NCBI GenBank assembly: GCA_930633495.1
Contig: CAKNFJ010000001.1
Span: forward strand, 2,493,501-2,557,500
Origin: Hyphomicrobiales bacterium
Lineage (GTDB): Bacteria > Pseudomonadota > Alphaproteobacteria > Rhizobiales > Beijerinckiaceae
Direction: 5' to 3'
Length of the DNA: 64,000 nt
Shown: positions 19,502 to 28,331 of the stretch, piece by piece
Numbering within the stretch: the first letter of the stretch is position 1
How the letters are laid out: every line of letters starts with the position of its first letter
Notes under the pieces: generated by a model
Database searches by the model: none
What the model saw: only the letters and a program-made list of their open reading frames with translations
Told to the model about the DNA's origin: nothing
Position numbers and translations under genes: made by a program

Positions 19502-19540
19502 GATGTTTTCGGATGAACTCGGGATTCTTTGATCAGGCGA

Positions 19541-20092
19541 TCAGAACTCCGGTGGTGTGCGGTTGCCTTTGCCCAGTTCCCTCTGCATCAGCATCTGGTC
19601 GAGCCAGCGGCCGTGCTTGAAGCCGACCTTCTCGGCGATGCCGATCAGGCGGAAGCCGGCCTTTTCGTGCAGGCGGCGCGAGCCTATCGAAGCGCCGGTG
19701 CCATCGCCGATCACCGCGATCATCTGGCGGAAGCCGCGTTCGGTGCAGGCTTGCATCAGGGCGCCGAGCAGCAGCCCGCCGATGCCGAGGCCCTGCGCCT
19801 CCGGGGCAAGATAGATCGAGTTCTCGACGGTCGTCCGGTAGGCGGGGCGGGGCCGATAGGCACCGGCATAGGCATAGCCCAGCACCCGGCCGCTCCGCTC
19901 GGCGATCAGATAGGGGTATCCGTCCGCCAGGGTCGCGTCGAGGCGACGCAGCATCTCCGCTTCCCCCGGCGGTTCGAGTTCCCAGGACGCGGTCCCATGC
20001 AGGACCGCATGGGCATAGATCGCGGCGATGGCGGGAATGTCGGCCGGGCTGGCGGGACGAATGAGGGATGTGGTCACGGTCGAGGCAATCAT
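19541..20092 (-). CDS. GNAT N-acetyltransferase (phosphinothricin/methionine sulfoximine type)
   Basis: 183 residues with a full GNAT fold. IRPASPADIPAIAAIYAHAV and GTASWELEPPGEAEM match the Pat/MddA subfamily, and the acetyl-CoA loop is APEAQGLGIGGLLLGAL (about 97-113). Later HEKAGFRLIGIAEKVGFKHGRWLD is the usual subfamily ending. Relatives acetylate phosphinothricin, methionine sulfoximine or related amino-acid analogues; here the natural substrate is unknown. It is on the minus strand after the BAX-inhibitor gene, separated by a strong terminator, so it needs its own promoter. Confidence 0.87.
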   Translation of the reverse strand: MIASTVTTSLIRPASPADIPAIAAIYAHAVLHGTASWELEPPGEAEMLRRLDATLADGYPYLIAERSGRVLGYAYAGAYRPRPAYRTTVENSIYLAPEAQGLGIGGLLLGALMQACTERGFRQMIAVIGDGTGASIGSRRLHEKAGFRLIGIAEKVGFKHGRWLDQMLMQRELGKGNRTPPEF

Positions 20093-20117
20093 GGCTGCAG
20101 AATGAGCAATGCCCGTG

Positions 20118-20151
20118 CCAAAACAAAAGCCCCGGCCGTTGGGCCGGGGCT
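20118..20151 (-). terminator. Rho-independent terminator of the BAX-inhibitor gene
   Basis: A 10-bp perfect hairpin AGCCCCGGCC with its complement (20128-20151, four-base loop) is followed on the minus strand by TTTGTTTTGG. It lies about 33 bp past the stop at 20184. Confidence 0.85.
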
Positions 20152-20183
20152 CTGGTCTGGCATGACGCCCGAAGGCGGAAGGC

Positions 20184-20957
20184 TCAGCGGCGGTCGCCGA
20201 GCAGGCTGATCAGCATCTGGAACATGTTGATGAAGTTCAGGTAGAGCGACAGAGCGCCGTTCACCGAGAGCTTCGCAGCCGATTCCGGATCCAGGTTTGA
20301 GTAGAGATACATCTCCTTCAGGCGCTGGGTGTCCCAGGCGGTCAGGCCGGCGAAGATCAGCACGCCGAGCACCGAGATGCCGAAGGAGAGCGCGCTCGAC
20401 GCCAGGAACAGGTTGACCACCGAGGCGATGATCAGGCCGATCAAGCCCATGATCAGGAAGGAGCCCATGCCCGAGAGCGACTTCTTCGTGGTGTAGCCGA
20501 CGAGGCTCAGCGCGCCGAAGGCGGCGGCCGTGATGAAGAAGACGCGCACGACCGAGGCGCCGGTGAAGACGACCAGGATCGACGACATCGAGACGCCCAT
20601 CACCGCCGCGAAGGCGAAGAACATGGTGCGCGCCGCGGAGGCGCTCATGTTTTCGGCCTTGAACGAGAAGAGCATGATGAAGGCGAGCGGGGCGAGCATC
20701 ACCACCCATTTCAGCGGGCTGAGATAGATCGCCTGGCCGAACGCCGTCAGTCCGGCGATCTTGCCGTCGGGCGTGAAGCCGGCGATCGCCAGCATCGAAA
20801 TGGCGAGCGCGGCGAGACCGGTGATGCCGAGGCCGATCGTCATGTTGTTGTAGACGCCGAGCATGAACGAGCGCAGGCCCTGATCCATCTCGACGGCGCT
20901 GGTCTGCTGTGCGCGGCCGGCACCCCAGACTGGAGCATTGCGGTCGAAGTTGCTCAT
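20184..20957 (-). CDS. ybhL: BAX inhibitor-1/YccA family membrane protein
   Basis: 257 residues from ATG 20957, preceded by AGGGGAAA. Seven hydrophobic spans begin near residue 30 (VYNNMTIGLGITGLAALAIS) and end in LYLNFINMFQMLISLLGDRR, the typical UPF0005/BI-1 tail. The family forms pH-sensitive calcium-leak channels or has chaperone-like functions at the inner membrane; which applies in bacteria is uncertain. A probable structured leader lies directly upstream. Confidence 0.92.
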   Translation of the reverse strand: MSNFDRNAPVWGAGRAQQTSAVEMDQGLRSFMLGVYNNMTIGLGITGLAALAISMLAIAGFTPDGKIAGLTAFGQAIYLSPLKWVVMLAPLAFIMLFSFKAENMSASAARTMFFAFAAVMGVSMSSILVVFTGASVVRVFFITAAAFGALSLVGYTTKKSLSGMGSFLIMGLIGLIIASVVNLFLASSALSFGISVLGVLIFAGLTAWDTQRLKEMYLYSNLDPESAAKLSVNGALSLYLNFINMFQMLISLLGDRR

Positions 20958-20969
20958 TAAAAGAGTTTC

Positions 20970-21030
20970 CCCTGACGTTGTTTCGGACGACGGAAGGCAT
21001 GCAGGCGCCAGCCGTCCTCGCGCATGATCA
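20970..21030 (-). ncRNA. Candidate ybhL leader RNA
   Basis: The ybhL leader is a known rhizobial RNA motif located just before BAX-inhibitor genes. Here, upstream of the gene, the minus strand offers a hairpin whose arms are GGACGG (around 21018-21013) and the CCGTCGTCC around 20993-20985, with a smaller GGC/GCC pairing inside, then an unpaired GAAACAACG stretch before the Shine-Dalgarno. Identification rests on position and foldability; I did not compare it with the family model. Confidence 0.5.
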
Positions 21031-21176
21031 GCGCGATCATCGGAATATGATGGGCTTTCCCGGTTCTTACAAGGGCCCGCCATGGTTAAGGCGAGTCGGG
21101 CCATAGAAGTTCGGCGCCGGGCCTATGCAGAATTACAGGATTTTAATGTCTACCGAGAGTCGATCTCAGATAGTCA

Positions 21177-23762
21177 TCATAAATTCCTGAGATAAGAAGC
21201 CGGCGCCTTTGTCAGTATTTTTATCGTACCGACCAGCCCGAACAGGACGGTAACACCGACAGCTGCAGTCGCGGCCAGTATCGCTCCGGTCGGATCACTG
21301 ACGAATGCGATCCGCATCACTTGCGTGACGATCCCCCACCCGGCCGCAGTACCCGCGAGAACGCCGAAGACGGCTGCGACGAAACCAATCGAAGCATATT
21401 CAAGGGCGTACGACGAAAGTATGAAGCGGCGGGTGGCGCCCAGCGTCTTCAGGATCATCGCGTCATAGAGCCGCGCCCGCTGGCCGGCCGCGAGCGCGCC
21501 GCCGAGCACGAGCAGGCTCGCCGCGATGGCGAGGCCGGACGCGCCACGGATCGCCATGGCGAGCTGGGCGACGATGGTGTTGACCGCTTCGAGCGCGTCC
21601 CGGACGCGGACGGCGGTGACGGCAGGGAAGTCGAGCGCGAGGCGGCGCATCAGCGCTGCGTCGGTCGCGCCCTTGCCGTCGGGGCTGATCGAAACGGTAG
21701 CGAGATTGGTGTGAGGCGCGCCGGCGAAGGTGTTGGGCGAGAACACCATGACGAAATTGATGCCGAAGGAACGCCAGTCGACCGTGCGCAGATTGGCGAC
21801 GCGGGCGGTGATGTTGCGGCCGAGCACGTTGACCGTCAGCCGGTCGCCGATCTTGAGGCCGATGCCGGCCGCATTCTGGGCGTCGAAGGAGACCAGCGGC
21901 TCGCCGCGGTAATCCGCCGGCCACCATTCGCCCGCCGCGACGCGCGAGCCTTCCGGCAACGTGGCGGCGTAGGTGATGCCGCGGTCGCCGTCGAGCACCC
22001 AGGCGGATTGCTCGCTCGCCTTGATGTCCTCGGCGCGGATGTCGTTCACGGCGACGATGCGGCCGCGCATCATCGGCACCCGCTCGGTCTTCGCGCCCGG
22101 ACGCTGCTCGGCCAGGAAGGCGTCGAAGCGGTCGGAATCGCGGCTGGGCACGTCGAGGAAAAAGAAGCTCGGCGCCTTGTCGGGCAGGGCGCCGGTGAGT
22201 TGCCGGGTCAGGCTGACGTCGATGAAGGAGAGCGCCGAAAGCAGCGCGACGCCCAATCCGAGCGAGAGAACGAGCGACGGCGTCAGCGCGCCCGGACGGT
22301 GGCTGTTGGCGAGCGCCATCCTGAGCGCCGGCCGGCGCGGGCGCGGAATGCGGCGGGCGAGCCGCATCAGGCCGAGGGAAACGACGCGCAGCAGCACGAA
22401 GATGCCGAACATCACGCCGATATAGATCAGGGCGATCCGGCGATCGTAGGCGAAGCCGACGGCGACGCCGGCAAGTCCCGCTAAGGCGAGCGCGCAGAGG
22501 ACGAGATAGATCGCGCGGGGGCGGCGCGGATCCGGCTCGATGCGGTCGCGGAACAGGGCGGAGACCGGGATGTCATGGGCCCGGCCGAGGGGGATGATCG
22601 CAAAGACGAGCGCTGTCAGCAGCCCGTAGAGCGCGGCGATGGCGAGCTCGCCCGGCGCCAGCGTCGGCTCGAACGGTACGGGCAGGATGCTCTGGACGAC
22701 GGCGCCGAGGCCGAACGGCGCGGCTGCGCCCAGCACGAGGCCAATGGCGGTGCCGATGGCGGCGACGAGCATCACTTCCGTCAGATGGATCGCGACGACG
22801 CGGCCTCCGGTGGCACCGACCGCCTTCATCGTGGCGAAATCGAGCTTCTTGGCCTCGACGAAGCGGCGCACCGCATTGGCGACGCCGACCCCACCGACCA
22901 GCAGGGCGGTCAGGCCGACCAGCGTCAGGAACTGGGTGAAGCGCTCGAGATTGCGCTGGAAGCTCGGCGCGGCATTGGCGCGGGATCGGATCTCCCAGCC
23001 CGCCTCGCGCTGCTGCGTGCCGACATCGGCGACGACGCGTTCGAGATCGGCGTCGCTCGCGGCCGTAGGCGGCAGCTGCAGGCGATAGGTCCAGCGGATC
23101 AGGCTGCCGGGCTGGATCAGGCCGGTGGCGCGCAGAGCCTCCTGCGACATCAGCAGGCGCGGGCCGAAGCCGACGCCGGCGGCGATCTTGTCGGGTTCCG
23201 AGACGAGATTGGCGCGCAGCTGGATCTTCGCGCCGCCGATGGTGACGGTGTCACCGGGCTTGAGGTCGAGCCGGCCGAACAGGACGGGGTCGGCGACGGC
23301 GCCATAGGCTCCGTCGCGCTGTTCGAGCAGGCCGGGCAGCGGCGCTTGCGGATCGGTCTCGACCGCGCCGATGCTCGGATAGGCGGAATCGACCGCCTTG
23401 ATCTCGACCAGCGCCGCGCCCTTCTCGCCGGCATTGGCCATGCCGCGCATGGTCGCGATGCTGGAGACCGCGCCGCGTGCCGCCAGGAAGGCGCGCTCCG
23501 GCGCTGTCGCCTCGCGGTGGATCAGGCTGAAGGCGGCGTCGCCGCCGAGGATGCGCCGCCCCTCGCGGGCGAGGCCCTCGGTCAGGCCGCGCGAGGCGGA
23601 TGCGACTGCGGCGATGGTCATGACGCCGAGCGCGAGGCAGGCGATGAAGATGCCGAAGCCGCGCAGGCCCGCGCGGAGATCGCGGGTGGCAAGGCGCAGG
23701 ACGAGGCCGATGCCGGGGGCGCGGTAGGCCGGGCTTTGCGGCGGCTTGACGGGTGCGTGCAT
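21177..23762 (-). CDS. ybbP: ABC transporter permease, YbbP type
   Basis: 861 residues with two FtsX-like permease modules. The first spans cluster at about 20-60, 265-290, 320-380 and 405-455; the second module ends at about 735-860 after a periplasmic region (about 520-720). VGGVGVANAVRRFVEAKKLDFATMKAVGATGGRV is the FtsX coupling region, repeated later as RARLYDAMILKTLGATRRFI. With the ATPase encoded 2 bp upstream it forms a YbbAP-type system, thought to extract or handle hydrophobic molecules. The last 60-odd bases plus the following gap are markedly AT-richer than the surroundings, with rare codons (TTA, AAT). Confidence 0.9.
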   Translation of the reverse strand: MHAPVKPPQSPAYRAPGIGLVLRLATRDLRAGLRGFGIFIACLALGVMTIAAVASASRGLTEGLAREGRRILGGDAAFSLIHREATAPERAFLAARGAVSSIATMRGMANAGEKGAALVEIKAVDSAYPSIGAVETDPQAPLPGLLEQRDGAYGAVADPVLFGRLDLKPGDTVTIGGAKIQLRANLVSEPDKIAAGVGFGPRLLMSQEALRATGLIQPGSLIRWTYRLQLPPTAASDADLERVVADVGTQQREAGWEIRSRANAAPSFQRNLERFTQFLTLVGLTALLVGGVGVANAVRRFVEAKKLDFATMKAVGATGGRVVAIHLTEVMLVAAIGTAIGLVLGAAAPFGLGAVVQSILPVPFEPTLAPGELAIAALYGLLTALVFAIIPLGRAHDIPVSALFRDRIEPDPRRPRAIYLVLCALALAGLAGVAVGFAYDRRIALIYIGVMFGIFVLLRVVSLGLMRLARRIPRPRRPALRMALANSHRPGALTPSLVLSLGLGVALLSALSFIDVSLTRQLTGALPDKAPSFFFLDVPSRDSDRFDAFLAEQRPGAKTERVPMMRGRIVAVNDIRAEDIKASEQSAWVLDGDRGITYAATLPEGSRVAAGEWWPADYRGEPLVSFDAQNAAGIGLKIGDRLTVNVLGRNITARVANLRTVDWRSFGINFVMVFSPNTFAGAPHTNLATVSISPDGKGATDAALMRRLALDFPAVTAVRVRDALEAVNTIVAQLAMAIRGASGLAIAASLLVLGGALAAGQRARLYDAMILKTLGATRRFILSSYALEYASIGFVAAVFGVLAGTAAGWGIVTQVMRIAFVSDPTGAILAATAAVGVTVLFGLVGTIKILTKAPASYLRNL

Positions 23763-23764
23763 CG

Positions 23765-24466
23765 TCAGGCGACCGCCGTCTCGGGCTCGGCCTCGATCAC
23801 GCCGGAGCGCAGCCGGACCGTGCGTTCGCAGAGCGCGGCGAGCGAGAGGTCGTGGGTGACGAGCACCAGCGTCGCGCCGCGCTCGCGCTTGAGGGCGAAG
23901 ATCAGGTCCACGATCGAGCGGCCGGTCGCTTCGTCGAGATTGCCGGTCGGCTCGTCGGCGACGAGGATCGCCGGATCGGGCGCGACGGCGCGCGCGATGG
24001 CGACGCGCTGCTGCTCGCCGCCCGAAAGCTGCGCCGGGTAGTGGTCCATGCGCTGACCGAGGCCGACATTGCGCAGTTCCGCTTCGGCGCGGCTGAAGGC
24101 GTCGGGGTGGCCGGCGAGTTCCAGCGGCAGCGCCACGTTCTCGCGCGCCGTCATGGTCGGGACCAGGTGGAAGGACTGGAAGACGATGCCGATATGCCGG
24201 CCGCGGAACACGGCGAGCCCATCCTCGTCGAGGCGGCCGAGATCCTGCCCGGCCACGCGGACAAGCCCCGAATCGGGGCGCTCCAGCCCCGCCATGGTCA
24301 TCAGCAGGGTCGATTTGCCGGAGCCGGAGGGGCCGACGAGGCCGGTCGCCTCGCCGTCAGTCAGAGACACCGAAACGCCCTTGAGGATATGGACGCGGGC
24401 GGCGCCACGCCCCAAACTCAGATGGACATCCTGCAACTCGATCGCCGGGCCGGCCTTCTCGCTCAT
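23765..24466 (-). CDS. ybbA: ABC transporter ATPase, YbbA/LolD type
   Basis: 233 residues from the ATG at 24466 (a GTG one codon earlier is possible). Walker A is GLVGPSGSGKST, the Q-loop is IVFQSFHLVP, the ABC signature is LSGGEQQRVAIARA, Walker B is ILVADEPTGNLD and the switch His is in LVTHD. This is the MacB/LolD subfamily that works with FtsX-fold permeases, in agreement with the adjacent permease. The start is only 6 bp from that of the divergent esterase gene, a neighbourhood seen in many proteobacteria (tesA, ybbA, ybbP). Confidence 0.93.
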   Translation of the reverse strand: MSEKAGPAIELQDVHLSLGRGAARVHILKGVSVSLTDGEATGLVGPSGSGKSTLLMTMAGLERPDSGLVRVAGQDLGRLDEDGLAVFRGRHIGIVFQSFHLVPTMTARENVALPLELAGHPDAFSRAEAELRNVGLGQRMDHYPAQLSGGEQQRVAIARAVAPDPAILVADEPTGNLDEATGRSIVDLIFALKRERGATLVLVTHDLSLAALCERTVRLRSGVIEAEPETAVA

Positions 24467-24472
24467 CACGCC

Positions 24473-25255
24473 ATGATCCTGACTTACGCTTCCACCGCCA
24501 TTCCCACCGACACCGAATCACGCCCCGAGCAGGGCGGAATCACGGCGCAGCGCGATCTGCGGCCATATGGGCTCAGGTTTGCGCTTGTCCAATCGGTCCT
24601 GGTGCTTTTCGTCGCCATCATGCTGCTTTTCATCGGTTCCAGCGATATGGCCAACGCCCAGACCACTCCATCCAATCCCGGCGCCGCGAAGCCGCTGAAG
24701 CTCGTCGCCTTCGGCGATTCGCTGTCGGCAGGCTACAATCTGCCCGGCAGTGCCGCCTTTCCGGCGGTGCTGGAGCAGGCCTTGCGCCAGAAGGGCGTCG
24801 CTGTCGAAATCGTGAACGCCGGCGTTTCCGGCGACACGACGCAGGGCGGACTCGAACGGCTCGACTGGTCGGTGCCGGACGGCACGGACGGCGTGATCAT
24901 CGAGCTCGGCGCCAACGATGCGCTGCGCGGCGTCGACCCGGCGCAGACGCGGCAAGCGCTCGAAGCGATGATCGCGCGGCTGAAGGAGCGCAAGATTCCG
25001 GTGATGCTCGCCGGGATGTACGCGCCGCGCAATCTCGGCGCGGATTACGCGAAACGTTTCGATGCGATCTACCGTGAGCTTGCGGAGAAGCACGGGCTGG
25101 TGCTTTACCCGTTTTTCCTGGAGGGCATCGCGGGCGACCGCGCTCTGAATCAGGCGGATGGGCTCCATCCCACGGCCGAGGGCGTCACCGTCATCGTCCG
25201 CAACATCCTGCCGACGGTCGAGCGCTTCATCGCCACCCTGCCCGCCCGGTCCTGA
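24473..25255 (+). CDS. tesA: Arylesterase / multifunctional lysophospholipase TesA
   Basis: An SGNH hydrolase: block I GDSLSAGYNL with the catalytic Ser, block II GVSGDTTQGGLERL, block III IIELGANDALRG, and block V DGLHPTAEG with the Asp-His pair. From the ATG at 24473 the protein has 260 residues, with a hydrophobic segment (LVQSVLVLFVAIMLLFIG) ending in ANAQT that looks like a signal peptide with an unusually long N-tail. A later start such as a GTG near 24607 would give a normal signal peptide, so the start is uncertain. Periplasmic hydrolysis of thioesters and lysophospholipids is expected. Confidence 0.88.
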   Translation: MILTYASTAIPTDTESRPEQGGITAQRDLRPYGLRFALVQSVLVLFVAIMLLFIGSSDMANAQTTPSNPGAAKPLKLVAFGDSLSAGYNLPGSAAFPAVLEQALRQKGVAVEIVNAGVSGDTTQGGLERLDWSVPDGTDGVIIELGANDALRGVDPAQTRQALEAMIARLKERKIPVMLAGMYAPRNLGADYAKRFDAIYRELAEKHGLVLYPFFLEGIAGDRALNQADGLHPTAEGVTVIVRNILPTVERFIATLPARS

Positions 25256-25338
25256 TCCGTTCGCGGCTCCCTTCCGCGACGAATCCCCGATTCTTGCATC
25301 GCCGCCCGCCGGCCCCCCGTTTCCGGAGTTGCTTCGCC

Positions 25339-26394
25339 ATGGATTATCGCCGCCTCGGGCGCACCGATCTCAAGGTCTCGGTGATCTGCCTCGGAACCAT
25401 GACCTGGGGGCAGCAGAACACCGAGGCCGAAGGCCATGCCCAGATGGATTATGCCGTCGAGCAGGGCGTCAATTTCTTCGACACGGCCGAACTCTATTCG
25501 ATTCCGCCCAAGCCCGAGACGCAGGGCTCGACCGAGCGGATCATCGGCAGCTGGTTCAAGGCGCGGAAGAACCGCGACAAGGTCATCCTGGCCTCGAAGG
25601 TCTGCGGGCGCGGCGGCAATACCTGGTTCCGCGACGACAAGAGCCCGACGCGGGTGACGCGCAAGCAGATCTTCGAAGCCGTCGACAAGAGCCTGGCGCG
25701 CTTGCAGACCGACTATATCGACCTCTACCAGCTGCATTTCCCCGAGAGGTCGATCCAGTGGGGCTCGAATCCGACGCGCTTCCAGCGCTCCGCCTACGAG
25801 CCGGCGGCCGACGAGATCGGTATCGCCGAGCAGCTCGACGCCTTTGCGGAGGTCGTCAAGGCCGGCAAGATTCGCCATCTCGGCCTCTCCAACGAGAGCG
25901 CCTGGGGCACGATGCGCTTCGTGACCGATTCCGAAGCACGCGGCACGCCGCGCGTGCAGTCGATCCAGAACGCCTACAACCTGCTGAACCGCACCTTCGA
26001 GACGGCGCTGGCCGAGGTCGCGCTGCGCGAGCATGTCGGCCTGCTCTCCTATTCGCCGCTGGCGCAGGGCTATCTCACCGGCAAATATCTCGACGGCGCC
26101 CGCCCGGCCGGCACCCGCACGGTGCTGTTCGGCCGCGGCCAGCGCTACGAGACGGCGGGCGCCGAGGAGGCGGTCAGGCGCTATGTCGCGCTCGCCCGCG
26201 AATCCGGGCTCGATCCCGCGCAGATGGCGCTCGCCTTCGTCAACAGCCGCCCCTTCCTGACCGCCAACATCATCGGCGCGACCACGATGGAGCAGCTCAG
26301 GACCGATATCGCCTCGATCGACGTCAGGCTTTCGCCGGAGGTCGAGGCGAAGATCGACGCGATTCACCAGCTCGTCGGCAATCCCTGCCCCTGA
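25339..26394 (+). CDS. tas: NADP(H)-dependent aldo/keto reductase, Tas family
   Basis: 351 residues from ATG 25339. The match to E. coli Tas, as I recall it, is strong throughout: CLGTMTWGQQNTEAEGHAQ, FDTAELYSIPPKPETQGSTE, ASKVCGRGGN, QTDYIDLYQLHFPER, ESGLDPAQMALAFVNSRPF and IIGATTMEQL. The Asp-Tyr-Lys-His tetrad is covered by DTAELY, SK and QLH. The in vivo substrate is unknown; the E. coli protein was linked to prototrophy under stress. The gene is monocistronic and followed by a palindrome. Confidence 0.9.
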   Translation: MDYRRLGRTDLKVSVICLGTMTWGQQNTEAEGHAQMDYAVEQGVNFFDTAELYSIPPKPETQGSTERIIGSWFKARKNRDKVILASKVCGRGGNTWFRDDKSPTRVTRKQIFEAVDKSLARLQTDYIDLYQLHFPERSIQWGSNPTRFQRSAYEPAADEIGIAEQLDAFAEVVKAGKIRHLGLSNESAWGTMRFVTDSEARGTPRVQSIQNAYNLLNRTFETALAEVALREHVGLLSYSPLAQGYLTGKYLDGARPAGTRTVLFGRGQRYETAGAEEAVRRYVALARESGLDPAQMALAFVNSRPFLTANIIGATTMEQLRTDIASIDVRLSPEVEAKIDAIHQLVGNPCP

Positions 26395-26402
26395 GCGGGC
26401 GC

Positions 26403-26502
26403 TCGTCATTCTCGGGTGAAGCAACGCTTCGACCCGAGAATCTCTTCCACAAGAAGGCGCCTTTCCTTCCTGAGATGCTCGGGTCAAGCCCGAGCATGAC
26501 GA
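26403..26502. repeat. Intergenic palindrome (GTCATTCTCGGGT family)
   Basis: CTCGTCATTCTCGGG pairs with CCCGAGCATGACGAG, and CGACCCGAGAATCTC pairs in part with GAGATGCTCGGGTC. Two small hairpins sit back to back within a larger inverted repeat, the layout of a BIME-like element. Confidence 0.8.
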
Positions 26503-26600
26503 GCTTGTGGTTGGCGCGATCCAAGTAAAAACAATTCCCTTGAGCCGGCTTCGCGCTTACCGTCTCGCCAGAGTCACAATTGCTTGGCAGGGATTCACTC

Positions 26601-27173
26601 ATGCCGAGGCTGTTCATCGCTCTGGAAATTCCCGCCGATGTCGCATCCACGCTGACGCTGCATCGCGGCGGCCTGTCGGGTGCCCGCTGGATCGAGCCGG
26701 CCGACTATCACATCACCCTGCGCTTTCTGGGCGATGTCGACCGGCGCATGGCGAACGATGTCGATCACATGCTCTCCGACCTGACCGCCTATCCCTTCGA
26801 GGCGACGCTCGATGCGCTCGGCAGCTTCGGCGGCGACAAGCCGCGCGCGGTCTTCGCCCGGGCAACGCCGACGAAGGCCCTGACCGAGCTGCAGGCAGAT
26901 ATCGAACGGCAGATGCGGCGGATCGGCCTGCCGGCGGAGGGGCGCAAATTCGTGCCGCATGTCACGCTGGCGCGGCTGCGAGACACGGCGCCGACCGAGC
27001 TCGCGCATTATCTCAGCCTGCATCCGATCGTCCGGCCGATCAGCTTCACGGCGCGCCGCGTCGCCCTGATGTCGTCGCGCGACTCGATCGGCGGCGGGCC
27101 TTATGCGCTGGAAGCGGCCTATCCGCTCGGCCCGTCCTACCCGAATCGCCTGCCGCGGGAGATGCGCCGATGA
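26601..27173 (+). CDS. thpR: RNA 2',3'-cyclic phosphodiesterase
   Basis: 190 residues from ATG 26601. This 2H phosphoesterase shows both catalytic HxTL motifs: H37-I-T-L in [10 protein letters not shown] and H120-V-T-L in [10 protein letters not shown]. The N-terminal [12 protein letters not shown] is the family signature. It opens 2',3'-cyclic phosphates on RNA ends to 2'-phosphates (or ligates 2'-5' in vitro). Its stop overlaps the ATG of the pterin dehydratase gene. Confidence 0.92.
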   Translation: MPRLFIALEIPADVASTLTLHRGGLSGARWIEPADYHITLRFLGDVDRRMANDVDHMLSDLTAYPFEATLDALGSFGGDKPRAVFARATPTKALTELQADIERQMRRIGLPAEGRKFVPHVTLARLRDTAPTELAHYLSLHPIVRPISFTARRVALMSSRDSIGGGPYALEAAYPLGPSYPNRLPREMRR

Positions 27174-27466
27174 CGCGGCCGAAGCGGCTTTCTCCCGAGG
27201 CGCAGGCCGAGGCGCTGGCGACCCTGACCGGCTGGAAGCTGGCGCAGGGGCGCGAGGCGATCACCCGGCGTTTCGTCTTCCGCGATTTCAGCGAGGCCTT
27301 CGGCTGGATGACGCGTGTCGCCTTGCTCGCCGAGGCGATGAACCACCATCCCGAATGGTCGAACGTCTATCGGACGGTCGAGGTGACGCTCGCCACCCAT
27401 GACACCGGCGGGTTGACGGAGCTCGATGTCAGACTCGCTCGCGCGATCGACGCGTTGGGGAGCTGA
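27170..27466 (+). CDS. phhB: 4a-hydroxytetrahydrobiopterin dehydratase (PCD/DCoH)
   Basis: 98 residues, ATG at 27170 inside an ATGA overlap with thpR. The active-site region [33 protein letters not shown] contains the conserved His-His-Pro-Glu-Trp and the later His and Thr. The enzyme recycles pterin after aromatic amino acid hydroxylation; in bacteria lacking that pathway it may also serve in molybdopterin or tetrahydrofolate metabolism. No phenylalanine hydroxylase gene is in this window. Confidence 0.93.
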   Translation: MTRPKRLSPEAQAEALATLTGWKLAQGREAITRRFVFRDFSEAFGWMTRVALLAEAMNHHPEWSNVYRTVEVTLATHDTGGLTELDVRLARAIDALGS

Positions 27467-27475
27467 CGGAGTTTT

Positions 27476-27510
27476 GCCGTCATTCTCGGGTCAAGCCCGA
27501 GCATGACGGC
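27476..27510. repeat. Short palindrome, likely bidirectional terminator
   Basis: GCCGTCATTCTCGGG and CCCGAGCATGACGGC pair around a TCAAG loop between the convergent phhB and pseudouridine synthase genes. It is the minimal form of the family seen at 26403-26502. Confidence 0.75.
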
Positions 27511-27518
27511 CTGGGCAG

Positions 27519-28268
27519 TCAGGACTCATGCCACCCACAAGCCCGCAACGCCGCCAGCATGTGCGGCGGCGGCGGCGCCTCGACCTGGATCGGCTCGCGC
27601 TTGCGATAGAGCGGCACGGTAATCGTCCGTGCATGGAGCTGGAGGCCGGGGCCGCCCTCGCGCGGAGCGGCGCCGTAGATCTCGTCGCCGAGCATCGGCC
27701 AGCCGGAGGCCTGGCAGTGGACGCGTAGCTGATGCGTGCGGCCGGTCAGCGGCTCCATGGCAAGCCAGGCGATCGGGCCGGCCTCGTCGCGTCCGCGGCC
27801 CAGCACGCGATAGCGGGTCTGCGAGGGCAGGCCGGCAGGATCGACCTTCATCCACCAGCCGCGCTCCGGCGAGCGCTTGGCGAGGGGGAGGTCGATCAGC
27901 CCCTCGTCCTGTGCAGGCTCGCCCTGCACGATCGCCCAATAGGTCTTGTCGATCCGACCGTCGCGAAACATCTGGTTGAGCTCGGCCATGGCGCGGGGAT
28001 GCCGGCCGAGGATGAGGCAGCCGGAGGTGTCCTTGTCGAGCCGGTGGGCTGCTTCCGGTTTGCGCGGCAGGCCGAAGCGCAGCGCATCGAGATAATCGGT
28101 CAGGACCGGGATGATGCGACGCTTGGCCTGCGGGCCGCGATGCGAGGGCAGGCCGGCGGGCTTGTCGATGACGAGCATCATGGCGTCGCGATAAAGCAGC
28201 GGCACCGGCAGCTCGGCCTCGATCTGCCCCGGTGCTTGCGAATTTTCTGGTCGGTCCGGCTGAGCCAT
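27519..28268 (-). CDS. RluA-family pseudouridine synthase
   Basis: 249 residues. The catalytic motif EAAHRLDKDTSGCLIL places the nucleophilic Asp at residue 78. VIDKPAGLPSHRG, IDKTYWAIVQGEP and the GRTHQLRVHCQASGWPMLGDEIYG segment are typical of the RluA/TruC branch. There is no S4 domain. The target uridine (rRNA or tRNA) cannot be assigned. The gene is divergent from ftsY with 63 bp between starts. Confidence 0.9.
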   Translation of the reverse strand: MAQPDRPENSQAPGQIEAELPVPLLYRDAMMLVIDKPAGLPSHRGPQAKRRIIPVLTDYLDALRFGLPRKPEAAHRLDKDTSGCLILGRHPRAMAELNQMFRDGRIDKTYWAIVQGEPAQDEGLIDLPLAKRSPERGWWMKVDPAGLPSQTRYRVLGRGRDEAGPIAWLAMEPLTGRTHQLRVHCQASGWPMLGDEIYGAAPREGGPGLQLHARTITVPLYRKREPIQVEAPPPPHMLAALRACGWHES

Positions 28269-28331
28269 GGCATTGCGCTAGCGAAGCCGGCCCGGCGGCG
28301 CAACCAAAGATCCCGCCGAACCGAAGACAGG

